Assembly (NCBI GenBank): GCA_947359465.1
Contig: OX375872.1
Coordinates: 18,584,018 to 18,648,017, forward strand
Direction of reading: 5' to 3'
Length of the DNA stretch: 64,000 bases
From: Metellina segmentata
Lineage: Eukaryota > Arthropoda > Arachnida > Araneae > Tetragnathidae
Shown here: positions 11,876 to 22,345 of the stretch, in pieces
How the letters are laid out: each line of letters begins with the position of its first letter
Position numbering within the stretch: the first letter of the stretch is position 1
Made by a program: the position numbers and the translations under genes
Notes under the pieces: generated by a model
Seen by the model: the letters and a program-made list of their open reading frames with translations, nothing else
Told to the model about the DNA's origin: nothing
Databases searched by the model: none

Positions 11876-13087
11876 CACAAAGTCCAGTCACATTAATGTG
11901 ACCATCTGTCAAAATCCAGAATAACCACCTTTGGCAGAGCGGACCTCTACGAGACGTGCAGGAAGAGAGTCATTAGGTTTCTGAAGGTGTTCACTGGGAT
12001 GTTGAGCCATGCCGACTCCAGTGCCGTGGCCAGCTGCGCTAGATTACGCGGTTGAGGATCCATGGCGCGAACAACCCGATCGAGGTGGTCCCACAGATTC
12101 TAGATTGGGTTTAATTCCGGTGAGTTTCCTGGCCTGGGGAGTACGGTAAACTCATCCTGGTGCACTTCGAACCACGCACATACACTGCGAGCTGTATGAC
12201 ACCTCGCATTGTCCTGCTGGTAGATGCCATCATTCTGAGGAAAAATAATTCGCATGTAGGGGTGGACATTGTGCGCAAGGACAGATGCGTACTTGTGCTG
12301 ATCCATCGTGCCTTTCACAATGATGAGTGCACCCAGTGAATGCCAGGAAAGCATTCCCCAAACCATAATGATCCCTCCTCCAGCCTGGACCCTTCCGGCA
12401 ATTGTTGCAGGGTGTTTGCTTTCAGACGTTTCACGCCATATACGCCAACGTCCATCTGTCCGATGGAGCATAAAACGTAATTCATCGGAAAAAGCCACCT
12501 GTCGCCACTCTATGGACGTCCAGTTGCGGTACTGGCGTGCAAATTGCAGCCTTCTTCGCCGATGAACAGTAGTCATCATAGGTGCATTAACCAGGTCTGC
12601 TGCGGAGGCCCATGCGCAGCAACGTTCGCTGAACCGTTGTTGAGGATACACTCTTGGTAGCCCCTTGGTTCATCTGGGCGGTCAGTTGCTCAACAGTTGC
12701 ACGTCTATTCGCTCGAACGCATCTCCGTAGCCTTCGTTCGCCTCTGTCATCTATACTACGTGATGCACCACATGTGTCACGCCGCTGATTTTGGATTGTG
12801 CCATTTTGCCAAGTATACGTTTACCACGGCGGCACGTGAACAGTTCACAAAATTAGCCGTTTCCGAAATGCTTCCACCCTTGGCCCGAAAGCCTGCAAAT
12901 TTCATGCCCTTTTGGACGTCGGATATATCACTACGTTTCTGCATTTCGCCAACGATTGAAATGCTCTCCGATGCCCTAGGACATCCTTTATATACACTCT
13001 ACTGCAATGTGCTGCCACCTGCCTTTTGTGATTGGTTATTTCACGTTGACGTCGAAAGTAGGTGGTGGTCACATTAATGTGACTGTG
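11876..13087 (-). mobile_element. Tc1-type DNA transposon (DD36E spacing), complete ends
   Basis: Inverted termini share 'cagtcacattaatgtgacca' (left copy at 11885-11904) with TA flanks at 11874-11875 and 13088-13089; the left terminus carries about seven extra bases ('aagtcca') just outside. The TIR core TCACATTAATGTGA is itself palindromic. The 1212-bp element encodes a transposase on the minus strand (separate entry) and lies at the edge of a minisatellite. Length and architecture fit a complete but dead Tc1 element. Confidence 0.9.
11947..12944 (-). pseudogene. Tc1-family transposase, inactivated
   Basis: Reading right to left, the protein begins MQKRSDISD and continues with a helix-turn-helix-like segment (GSISETANFVNCSRAAVV). 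A frameshift near 12785 moves the frame to RSIDDRGERRLRRCV, a second HTH (THVTVQRTLLRMG-like), and another shift near 12620 leads into the longest open stretch, 12100-12651. The catalytic core shows FSDE (first Asp) and YQQDNARCHTA (second Asp). The third catalytic residue is gone: the motif NSPELNPI is followed by TAG at 12100-12102, where family members have Glu (GAG) before NLWDHL. By my count 36 residues separate the second Asp from this position, matching the DD36E group rather than classical DD34E. Coding sequence resumes in frame to a stop at 11947-11949. The enzyme would normally cut and paste the element at TA sites. Confidence 0.9.
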
Positions 13088-13242
13088 TATATTATTTTGT
13101 TAGAAATGTAAAATCAAAAGTAGGTGTTCAAAGGGAACTGAATCTAGTATTTAAATATTTTAAAAATTTTACTTTACCACATTTACAAATTCCGAAGTTT
13201 AAGTAAAGAATTCCTCTTAATGAAGTGCATAAAGTTTTTATA

Positions 13243-14482
13243 CAGTGACTGCCAAAAGTGTTCGTACACTTACGAATTACGATTAAATACTGCTCTATCC
13301 ATTTATAAAAATTAATATTTCAGAATGGGAATTTTTTAATTTTTCTATAACTTGTTCTTAACAAAACTACATAAAATATTAATAAAAAATAGTAAAACTT
13401 TCTTTTTGAAAAATCAATAATCAAAAAATAACAAAAACGTGTTACCACCCAAAAGTCTTCTTACACTTTAAAAAAAATCCTTAACGTACTAGTAAATATT
13501 GTAATATTTCGGTAAATTAATACTTAGTAGGATATTCTATAGCATATCCACAGCAGCTTTTAAACGTCTGGGAATAGAATTCACCATTTTTTTTTCTTAG
13601 AATTTATGCATCAACGTCCCTCCATTGTTCAATCATTACTGTTTTTAGTTAGCTTTTCATTTTAATGTCATGTCTTCGTACTGTAACCTCCATTTCTCTT
13701 CAAATTGGGTTTAAATTTGGCAACTGAGGCGTTGTTTTCAGAACTTGTACACAATTATAGACACCAAAGGCGAACGTTGAGAGACGTGTGCTTAGGATCG
13801 TCGTCTTGATAAAAAAAATCAAATTTGTTTCCAATACCCAAATTTTGGGCTGAAAAATTTTAATTTCCATTAAAATATTTAAATACAGAGCATGATTCAT
13901 TATACCATCAATAAATTACAAATTACCTAGTCCTGATGCTGACATGCACCGCCACTGCTAGGCTTTACTGTTTCAATCAAGTTCTTGGGATTATGTTCCT
14001 CATTTTTCTTCTCCATACTACTATAGTGCCAATCTGAACCCAAAATGTTAAATTTGCTTTTATCTGCAAATAAGACATTATTCCAATACGTTTCGGGCTT
14101 AGTTATAGTTGATTTTGCGAAGAAAAGACAAAACTTTCTATTTTTCGCACCTACAAAAAAAAGTTAGGGGGGAGGGGGGTTTAAACGTCACCACAATGGC
14201 AAAAATAAAGAAAATGCGATAGACGATCCTTTTATTTATGAATTTATCTGAAAATATTTCGGTATACGATCACTTTTGTGACGTATATCTTTGCCTCCTT
14301 GCATTTTCATTTTTATAAAAAGAAATTAAGTCAATATTTAAAACAAAATGTTAGTTTCTATTCAGAATAATATGGAGATTATATGAAAAAATGTTACAAC
14401 TTATATTTTTTCGAATTCAATTCCAGGCTACAGCACTTTTCTACAAATTTTTAAACTGCATGAACACTTTTGGGAGCCACTG
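13243..14482 (-). mobile_element. Decayed Tc1-like transposon
   Basis: Left end 'cagtgactgccaaaagtgtt' and the inverse of the right end (inverse reads 'cagtggctcccaaaagtgtt') form the TIR, with TA at 13241-13242 and 14483-14484. A subterminal copy of the TIR motif, 'cccaaaagtcttcttacact', lies at 13448-13467. Length is 1240 bp. The AT-rich interior carries transposase remnants on the minus strand. Confidence 0.85.
13560..14130 (-). pseudogene. Tc1-like transposase remnant
   Basis: From the right, one frame reads YWNNVLFADKSKFNILGSD, containing the first catalytic Asp (usual form FSDE/FADE). After a stop near 13935 the D2 block appears as YQDDDPKHTS in one frame (~13790-13825). The third block, LPNLNPI (~13700-13720), is in another frame, and an extra T shifts the following EE-W context out of frame. 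At least two frameshifts and one stop separate the blocks. The N-terminal DNA-binding part is hardly recognisable. Older than the neighbouring Tc1 element at 11876-13087 and of a different subfamily, judging by its ends. Confidence 0.8.
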
Positions 14483-15324
14483 TACTTGTTTTCTATTCAT
14501 ACTCAAAACTATATTTTCGAAACATCAAAGATAAAACTCACGTTATGTAAAACACGTATATTTTAGAATAATCTTTAGTGAAAGTATGTTTATTTTATTG
14601 ATAAAGCATTGTATTGTCTACTAGTTTAGAAACCAAAGCCAATGGAGTATTGTCTTGATAAAACACAATATGTACTCAATATAAACATAAACTTATATAA
14701 TGAAGCTGAAATTCAGAATATTGTATATTGCGCATATTTTATACGTTTACTTGACTTTTTACGTAGACAAGCTTGCTGTAGTTCAATTGTGTCACTTTTT
14801 TACGTGCATGCATTCTTCATTGCTATGCTTATAACTTTCTAAATGTGAACACGAAGTAAACTACAGCAAGATAGGTAACTTAAAATGTCAAGAAGTAAAA
14901 GAAAGGGGTAAGTGTAATATAAAATCACTTATCTTCCCTTCAGTATATAAGTGAATGTTTATAGTGAGTGCACAAAAGGAATTTCAACCCTGCATCTTCA
15001 ATCTATTTTAGGAAGGATACATATAAATTGGGTAAACTAACATCGCCTGTGTGTGTGACCTCCCTTTAAAAGGCAAATACATTTTAATTTCAGGGAACGA
15101 GCTGGAGTATCCATATCCTAATATGCTGGATATTGGCCTACAATCCATAGAGCTTGTCCTACACATTTTCACCTGAGAGCCACTGAGCTTGATTGTTGAG
15201 TAATGAGATGCTACATGAAATATGCAAAGTGCATTATGAACGTGATGATAAGCCCTCATTCTCTATAATACACGGATAATACGGATGTCCTCGTCACACG
15301 GACATCGATTCTTCGATTAAAGCC
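14483..15324. other. Non-coding interval with a small inverted repeat
   Basis: No gene recognised. 'agcttgctgtagttcaa' (from ~14769) and 'gtaaactacagcaagat' (~14856-14872) are inverse partners around a ~70-base loop. The frames at 14642-14842 and 15008-15259 show no family motif. Confidence 0.4.
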
Positions 15325-15930
15325 TAGCGTTGCTTACATTAGAATCGTGTACCCAGTAAACCATTATTTCAGCGCAGTTTCTCAGATAATTTTTTTTAAA
15401 TAAGAGTTTTATAAGATAATAAAGGTATTCAGATGCAGAGTGGAGATTGAAAGATCATTCGAATAGTTCTAAGCAAGAGCTTCAGTAGGAAATGGGTTGG
15501 GAGGGAAGTTGAAATTAATTTAGTATTCCACTGGAAATGTGTATAGTGTTAGACTATGGGTAAACCATTTTGAACCGTTTGAATCGAATAACTGTTAATT
15601 TTACATCCAGTCTAAAACAAACAATAAAACACTAGCATTGCGAACGCAGGATTAATGTACCAAGTGTACCATTATATCAACGCAGTTTGTCGGACAAAAT
15701 ATTTAATGTAAGAGTCATATAAGAAAGTGTAAATATTCAGATTCCGAATGGAGATTAAAATATCAAAATGGTTCTAAGCTAGAGCTGAATTAGCAAATGG
15801 GTTGAGAGGGAACTTAAAGTATTGTACTTCAATATTCCACTGTTTAATGTGTAGAAAATAGACTATCGACAAGCCATTTTTATCCATTTGGATAAATTTT
15901 TTATCACATGAAATACATGAAACAATAAAT
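15325..15930. repeat. Two-copy tandem repeat, ~305 bp
   Basis: Both copies carry 'gcgcagttt.tc.gacaa.at', 'attcagatgc.gagtggagatt', 'ggttctaagc.agagct', 'aaatgggttg.gagggaa' and 'attccactg.aaatgtg', first from ~15350 and again from ~15660. Divergence is roughly 15-20 percent by eye. Non-coding. Confidence 0.75.
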
Positions 15931-16462
15931 CATTTGTTTTCAGTGGGTTTGCCTACCATTCTAGAAAACAAATCAGATTGTACTAAAGCACAAACATTAT
16001 TTTTATTTTGTAGTTATATTTATTTAAAAAAACATCAACTGTTTAGGTTTCAATAACAACGAAATTAGGTAAATGACTAGTAAAATAACTGGTATTTTAT
16101 AACTAGATGACATACATGTTCTATATTTTGTCGCCTAGATAAAAAGCAGTGACCTTGAAACAAGACTAACGATTATTTATTTAAACCAGGTTGTTTGAAA
16201 ATCAAATCAAATCATATGAATTCACAAAAGTAATCGTTGTGTTGGGAATATATTTATATGGCATACGGCGACTATAATAAATGGGTGTCAATAACAGAAG
16301 TAATCAATACTTAGTCGTCAAGATAAAAACAGGCTCAAAACAAGACACAATTCACTACGTTAGACAGAGATACATTACCAGAAATAGAAATTGTATACTT
16401 CAACTTGCTCATTCTTTGTCATTATTCATCTAGTCCAAGCAGATCTTATGTATTAACCTAAA
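15931..16462. other. AT-rich interval, possible second two-copy repeat
   Basis: 'tcgcctagataaaaagcag..cttgaaacaagac' near 16130 and 'gtcgtcaagataaaaacagg..caaaacaagacac' near 16315 resemble each other, suggesting an old duplication with a ~180-bp offset. No gene seen. Confidence 0.35.
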
Positions 16463-16656
16463 CCCTCCCGTTGGTTTTCTCGACAAGGTATCTCGTCATT
16501 AGTAAAACTTACTAGATCTTGATGGTCTAGATAACTCGTTATTAGGAAAAACTGATCAAATCTTGATCTCACAATTTTAATGACGATGTACATCGTCATA
16601 AGAAAAATTCGTCCGATCTTGATGGACGAGATATCTCGTCAAAACCACTTGGAGTG
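16463..16656. mobile_element. Palindrome-array MITE copy 3
   Basis: Starts CCCTCCCGTTGG after TAAA (a mutated TTAA) and ends 'gacgagatatctcgtcaaaa' plus CCACTTGGAGTG before an intact TTAA at 16657-16660. Internal units keep the 'atcttgatgg' spacer in the orientation opposite to the left end. One of the clearer copies with both inverted ends present. Confidence 0.8.
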
Positions 16657-16886
16657 TTAAAAAATTAATAATGAAGAAGAGCGAGAACACTAAAATAAAA
16701 CACTCAATAAACAATACAAATTGTATATAGCTACTTAAATCCGTTTGTTGATTAGAAATGATTTATAAAATATAATTTTCCTTCACTTTTAATCAAACTC
16801 ATACTGAATACAATTCATTCATAAGTCAATAGTATTTCACGAAAAGAAAAAAAGCTTCTGATAACTAAAGTATAGCTCAGAAAGAA

Positions 16887-17153
16887 ATGACGAGAAAATT
16901 CGTAAAAAAATCACGACATAGTCAATATACTACTGACAGATTAAAACGGGAGTTTACTGTCAGTTTTCCAGAAACCCCTCCAAAGAAGAAATACTCAAAA
17001 GTTTTATTCTGGGCTGAAAAAAGTCGCCAGCTTAAGAAGGGAAGACACAAAGTAGCTAAACTGTTTGAAGCTGTCAGTGATAATGAAATAACAAGTCCAG
17101 CGTGCTTTAAAATTGACAACGTTTATTATTCGGCAGCTGCAGCTGAAGGATAA
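16887..17153 (+). CDS. Uncharacterised small basic protein ORF (88 aa)
   Basis: An ATG-initiated frame of 88 residues, with a Lys/Arg-rich N-terminal 70 residues (FVKKSRHSQY, PPKKKYSK, RQLKKGRHK), then NEITSPACFKIDNVYYS and a short poly-Ala end. The frame is less AT-biased than the surrounding minisatellites. No family is recognised. There are no splice-site or promoter signals I can defend. It could be an exon of a gene, a fragment of an unrecognised transposon, or chance. A homopolymer-rich region (CCCCCCCCC near 17202) follows. Confidence 0.25.
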   Translation: MTRKFVKKSRHSQYTTDRLKREFTVSFPETPPKKKYSKVLFWAEKSRQLKKGRHKVAKLFEAVSDNEITSPACFKIDNVYYSAAAAEG

Positions 17154-17324
17154 GAATAAGCTTATAAATATGAAGTAATTGCAAAAAAGGGGGTTCACCC
17201 CCCCCCCTCTCCCAATAATTGTCCGTGAGCCGCAAGACCCGGCCTAATCTATCACGATGTTTAAATTTAAATTCTATCAGTGACGAGTTTGTTTGTAAGG
17301 TAAAATGTAGTTCGAAAACAGTTT

Positions 17325-17401
17325 GGTAGGATTGAATACATTATTTTCTAACACAGCACTAGTTTCGAACGGTGCGAGAAAATAATGTGTTCAATCATCC
17401 C
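17325..17401. repeat. Imperfect inverted repeat (hairpin)
   Basis: GGATTGAATACATTATTTTC in the left arm pairs with GAAAATAATGTGTTCAATCA in the right arm across a ~25-base loop. The adjacent 'atgacgagattg' and 'gtgacgagttt' may extend the stem. It could be a terminal pair of a very short foldback element; there is no other evidence. Confidence 0.6.
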
Positions 17402-17439
17402 AATCTCAATGACGAGATTGAAATGATTGATTCATAGAA

Positions 17440-18205
17440 AAAATAGCTAACAGGTAATAGTTAACTGTAGAAAAGAATAGTTAGCAAAAGAAAAAATAGT
17501 TTACAGTAGAAAAGAATAGTTAGCTATAAAAAATAGTTTACAGTAGAAAATAATAGTTAACTGTAGAAAACATAGTTAATAGTAGAAATAATAGTTAAAC
17601 ATTTAGAACAGTTAATAGTCAATTGTTAACAGTAGAAAATAATATTATTGACAGTTAGAACAACAGAAAGTAGAAAAGAATAGTATTAACAGTTAGAACA
17701 GCTAACAGTAGAAAAGAATAGTATTAACTGTTAGAACACCTAACAGTAGAAAATAATAGTAAATTAGTAGAACAGTTAGTATTGAACAGTTAAAAGTAGA
17801 GAAAATAGTTAATTAGTAGAATAGTTAGTAGTTAATAGTTAAAAGTAGAGAAAATAGTTAATTAATAGAACAGTTAATAGTTAAAAGTAAGAAAAAGGTA
17901 ATTAGTTGAACAATTAGTTGCTAATAGTTAAAAGTAAGAAAATGTTAATTAGTTAAACAATTAGTTGCTAATAGTTAAAAGTAAGAAAATGTTAATTAGT
18001 TAAACAATTAGTTGCTAATAGTTAAAAGTAGAAAAATAGTTAACAGTAGAAAATAATAGTTAACAGTATAAAATAATAGTTAACAGTAGAAACTAATAGT
18101 TAGCAGTAGGAAATAATAGTTCACAGTACAAACGAATAGTTAATAGTAGGAAATAATAGTTCACAATTCATAGTTAAAAGTAGAAAATAATAGTTAACAG
18201 TTAAT
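17440..18205. repeat. Minisatellite, ~20-45 bp units around AGTTAACAGTAGAAAATAAT
   Basis: Dozens of diverged units combine 'atagttaacagtagaaaa' with variants such as 'ttaattagttaaacaattag' and 'ttgctaatagttaaaagta'. Three near-identical ~56-bp units lie at 17890-18030, indicating recent local expansion inside an older array. Non-coding. Confidence 0.85.
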
Positions 18206-18288
18206 GAAAAGATCAACAGAAGTTACAGATTAACATGCAGTGTTCAAAAATATCCTTTATAAAACTCTTTTGCTCTTAAAGTTCATGG

Positions 18289-18507
18289 GATGCACGTTAA
18301 ACCTCTCGTCGCCTTAAATGTCTTCACATTGGCGTCGTGTGGAAGTTTGGAGAGTGGTGTGCGAGTTCAAGTGTGACCTCTGGTCATCTGACCGTGGATC
18401 AAAATTATGTGTTGTCCTCGAATCTTTCCCTTCGGAATTGATCCCGAACCGTTGTAATAACCATTTCCTGCTCGAAAGTGACGTTAATCAAAATAACTAC
18501 CTACCAA
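18289..18507 (+). mobile_element. SINE S1, 5'-truncated
   Basis: Begins in the body ('tgcacgttaaacctctcgtc'), runs through 'gtgtggaagtttggagagtgg', 'gtcatctgaccgtgg.tcaaa', 'tttcccttcggaattgatcc' and ends 'gacgttaatcaaaat' plus a CTACCTACC tail. The tRNA-like head is missing. Confidence 0.8.
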
Positions 18508-18954
18508 ATAAAGGTCTTGTTTGTCTCAAGACGAGATAGAAATGATTTAACGTGTAATTTGTTTTATTGGAGACCCAAGGTGTTGTTTCCCTTGAGATTC
18601 ACGGTTTCTTTTAAACATAGGATTCGCACTCCCGGGTTACACAAGCGATTGTTTTCTGCTCTCATCGCCTCACCCTATTCCCTAATCCGTCTATTCACCT
18701 CGTTCACGACTTTTTTTTTACTTCCAATTGTTTTGTGTTTGGAGCAGCTTGACCAAACATGGTCTTTGCGCCATAAAACCCGAAAGGAAGTAACCAATCT
18801 TCTGCATTGGAGGTAACTAACTGTTTTGATGAAATTTTGTGACTTACAATCCATTCTTCCTATTACTTTTCTTTTAATATTGAATTTCATATACTCTGTA
18901 GACGACGTTGTGATATCAATCAAAATTCACTGAACTCGTGTGTGCAGGTTTAAT

Positions 18955-19680
18955 GCAATGTAACAAAGATGCGATAAAGACGTAATGTATTCTAATAAAG
19001 ATGTGATGACGTAAAGTAATGTAATAAAAATGTGATAAAAACGATATGTAATGTAAGAAAGGCGTGGAAAAAATGAACTGTAATGAAATAAAGATATGAA
19101 AAAATACACATCATGTAATGTAATAAAGATGTGATAAAGACGAATTTGTGATGTATTGAATAAAGATGTGATAAAGACGAATTTGTGATGTATTGAATAA
19201 AGATGTGATAAAGAGGAATTTGTAAGTATTGTAATAAAGATGCGGAATAAAGACATTATATAATGTATTCTAATCTAATGTAATGAAATAAAGACATAAT
19301 GCAATGAAATAAAGACGTAATGTAATGTAAAAAAGACGTAATGTAATATACTAAAAACTTAATATAAAATAATGATAAAATACAGATGTAATGTAATAGA
19401 GACGTATTAAAATGTAATGTAATAGAGAGTATTAAATGTAATGTAATAGAGACGTATTAAAATGTAATGTAATAGAGAGTATTAAATGTAATGTAATAGA
19501 GACGTATTAAAATGTAATGTAATAGAGAGTATTAAATGTAATGTAATAGAGACGTATTAAAATGTAATGTAATAAAGACGTAATATAATGCAATATAGGC
19601 GTGATAAAGACGTAATTTAATAAATAACGTAAAATTGTTAAAAGCGTAATGCATCGCATATAATATCACATTAAAATAGG
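18955..19680. repeat. Minisatellite of TGTAATGTAATAAAGACG type with a higher-order ~49-bp unit
   Basis: The basic unit is 'taatgtaataaagacg' with variants 'tgtgataaagacgaatttg'. Between 19383 and 19565 a composite unit, 'atgtaatagagacgtattaa' followed by 'aatgtaatgtaatagagag', repeats four times almost perfectly, so the centre expanded recently. Two exact 37-bp units near 19120-19200 show the same process. The 109-residue minus-strand frame across it is a repeat artefact. Confidence 0.85.
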
Positions 19681-20414
19681 GTGGAATTGCTATAACAATA
19701 TCATTTATTTACTATATGTGTCCCTTTTTGTGAATCAAATAAAGAGTACATATTTACTAACACTTTTCGCAGAGCCATAAAACAAGACCATAAACCAAAG
19801 TATGAGACTCAAAGAGTAACGAAATACCAAAATGTCACGCTTTAAACCCCAAGAAAGTAACTTAAAATTGATTTTTCTTATCTGGTCATAAATTGTTTAT
19901 AAAAATCAAGTTGATACACCTCAGCTGATTGCCTTAATCCTGCAATCTCTTTTTGAATAAACTTTTTTTGTGGGGGCACTCGCCGCTCTTTATAGTTCTC
20001 ATTCCTCGTGAAAAGAAAACATTTTGATAGGGATACTGATTTCTCTCTTAGCTTTATTGTTAACTTTATACGATCGAGATAATATTGGCGAAAGATCAAA
20101 CTAAGTAATATTCAGTAAAAGCAGAGAATTTTTTAAGCATCTAGTTCACACGGTGGGATTTAGTTTTCCCTCTAAAATAGACACCCTAGGGCGAAGAACA
20201 AAAACCGTTGAGAGGCTCACTTCACAAAGTCTTAACGTCGTTTACGACTCTTCCTGATCCTGGAGTCTACGGCGACTTAATTTTCTCCCTTAACGGAGTG
20301 AAAGAAAACGTAAAGTCGAGATTTAGGATTGCGTTTTATTGGGCTGTGAAAACGTCGTTAAAAAAATCGGCGGAAAGTTTCACAAGACCTTCCGTTAAAT
20401 GAGGTTTCTTTATT
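19681..20414. other. Non-coding interval
   Basis: No domain is recognised. Frames at 19878-20099 (minus, 73 residues) and 20208-20402 (plus, 64 residues) are open but motif-free. Confidence 0.35.
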
Positions 20415-20880
20415 TATGCCTAACTAAAAAACAAGATGAAGGGAAGGTCAAGTGTAAAATACAGTTGCGTAAAAAATAAATGCGTTTATTTTAATTTGCT
20501 TGATTTGGCACCGAGATAGGATTACCGAATAAGAGTTAATAGATGTCCTTGTGAGCAATGAAGGGAAAGTCAAGTGTAAAATGCAGTTGAGTAAATATTA
20601 ATGCGTTTATTCTGCATTGCATGATTTGCCCCTTGATTGGATTACGCAGGAATATGCGTTACTGGATGCCACTTTGAGCTGTTTTATTTGTACATAACTA
20701 AAAAGGAAAATGAAAGTGTAAAATGCTGTTGAACAAAAATGAATGCACTTATATTACATTGCTTGATTTGGCATCTATATTGGATGACACAAGAATAAGT
20801 GTTAATAGATGCCATTATGAACTATTCCCTGTATACCTTAATAAAAACGAAAATCGAAGTGTAAAATGGAGTTAGTTGTG
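20415..20880. repeat. Four-copy tandem repeat, ~125-145 bp
   Basis: Each copy contains 'gaagggaa.gtcaagtgtaaaat.cagttg', 'aatgcgtttatt', 'gcttgatttggca' and 'aagagttaatagatg'. Copies begin near 20425, 20565, 20695 and 20825, the last truncated. Non-coding. Confidence 0.8.
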
Positions 20881-21024
20881 GTTAGCTTTGATTATATCGT
20901 AATGTTTTATTGATTGAACGTTATGTGCCTATGAATGTATCATACAGTATTTCAAGTAATGTAAGGATTTGTGATTTATAATATGAAAAATTATACACCA
21001 ATTTTTTACCGAAATATTATTTAA

Positions 21025-21227
21025 TTCTACAAGTGGTTTCAACGAGATATGGCGACCATTAGTGCTAATTACAAGATCTCATCATATTGCCGAATTTTAT
21101 TAAATTAAAATTATATAAAATCTGGCGTTTTTCTTCCAATGAAAAGAAACGACATCGTTATGAACCATCCAGAACCTGTCAGTTTTGATTATGATCAGCT
21201 ACCTCGTCGGGACAACTGTTAGGAGGG
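21025..21227. mobile_element. Palindrome-array MITE copy 4, decayed
   Basis: TTAA at 21021-21024 precedes TTCTACAAGTGGTTTCAACG. The right end 'gacaactgttaggaggg' resembles the inverse family terminus, but the flanking TTAA is lost. Internal palindromes are badly eroded, suggesting one of the older copies. Confidence 0.6.
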
Positions 21228-21472
21228 ATACAACCCTTTCTTACGCCTATACTTAAGATTATTCAAACTCCTGGTTTTTTTACCTTCGCAAGGGATCGCA
21301 TATACATCTACTGCCAGAAGTTTTCCAACATGCCTTTTAATCAGTTTTGAACTTTACCAATAAAATCTTTCAAACTATCATCGATGTGGTTATTTAGGGT
21401 GTGCTGTGGTGTAAAAGCAATACTACACCATACTCGAAAATCTCACGACGATCAGAGGCTTAAAGATGTTAA

Positions 21473-22345
21473 CCCTCCATGTGGTTTCGACGAGATATCT
21501 CGTCATCAAAAGATTGGCGATTTTTCATGACGAAGGTATCACGATCTGGTCAGTTTGTTTCTAATGGCGAGAAACCGTGTCCATCAAGATCTAACCAATT
21601 TTGCTGATAGCAAAACATCTCGCTATCAAGATACTGACATTTTAATGTCAATTCTCTTATAATGAGATATCGCAGTTATCAAAATCAGGGTAGTATTTTT
21701 CTGATAACGAGATATGTCATTCATCAACATCTGTTCAGATTTGCTTACGACCAGATACATCGTACAGGTCAACAGTACTACTCACTGTTACTTATCTAGT
21801 GTACATAGTTGCTGACTAGATAACTCGTCATCAATATATTGCTGATTTTTGTATGATGAGATGGTTTTAGTGTATGATAACTAGAGCAAGGGTCAGTTTT
21901 ATGATGACTATATATCTCGTCCAATTTGAAGATAAAGATATCGGAAATTTAGCATCTCTCACTGGAAAAAGTCTAATGAGAAATACAAACCCTCCAAGTA
22001 GTTTCACCGAGATATATCGTCCATCAAAATCTGACCAACTTTTACTGACGACATCTATCGTCACCAAGAAATCGCAGATTTATTGAATATATCAAGATAA
22101 AGATATAGTAAGTTTTCTTCTAATAACGAGATATCTCGTCCATCAAAATGTGGCCAGTTGTGCTAAGTACGAGGTATCTCTTCGAGATAACCACCAACGG
22201 GGTAACAATATAATATTTAAAGTCAATTCCGATTTTTTTTATGATTACGGGATCAAGATCTAAACAGTGTTTAATACTGACGAGAAACGACGAGATGTTG
22301 AGGGAGATATATCTCGTCTGTCTTGATTTAGTAGGGGAGGACAAT
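21473..22345. mobile_element. Cluster of palindrome-array MITE copies 5-6
   Basis: TTAA at 21469-21472 begins copy 5 with CCCTCCATGTGGTTTCGACG and the exact palindrome GACGAGATATCTCGTC. A second start, CCCTCCAAGTAGTTTCACCG, lies at 21990, and its partner end 'gataaccaccaacgggg' closes at 22202. More units (21790-21985, 22203-22345) sit between and after them without clear termini, e.g. 'ggagatatatctcgtctgtc'. The cluster is either nested insertion or array expansion across element borders. Confidence 0.7.

Noticed and set aside
12697..13077. 126-residue plus-strand ORF
   Set aside because: Opposite strand of the Tc1 transposase N-terminus.
17195..17240. Poly-C run plus GC-rich segment as possible CpG island or promoter
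   Set aside because: Too short, with no adjacent gene or transcription signal that I can support.
18478..18816. 112-residue plus-strand ORF
   Set aside because: It begins in the SINE tail and has no recognisable domain; composition fits chance.
18927..19256. 109-residue minus-strand ORF with HIF/ITSL repeats
   Set aside because: Translation of the minisatellite.
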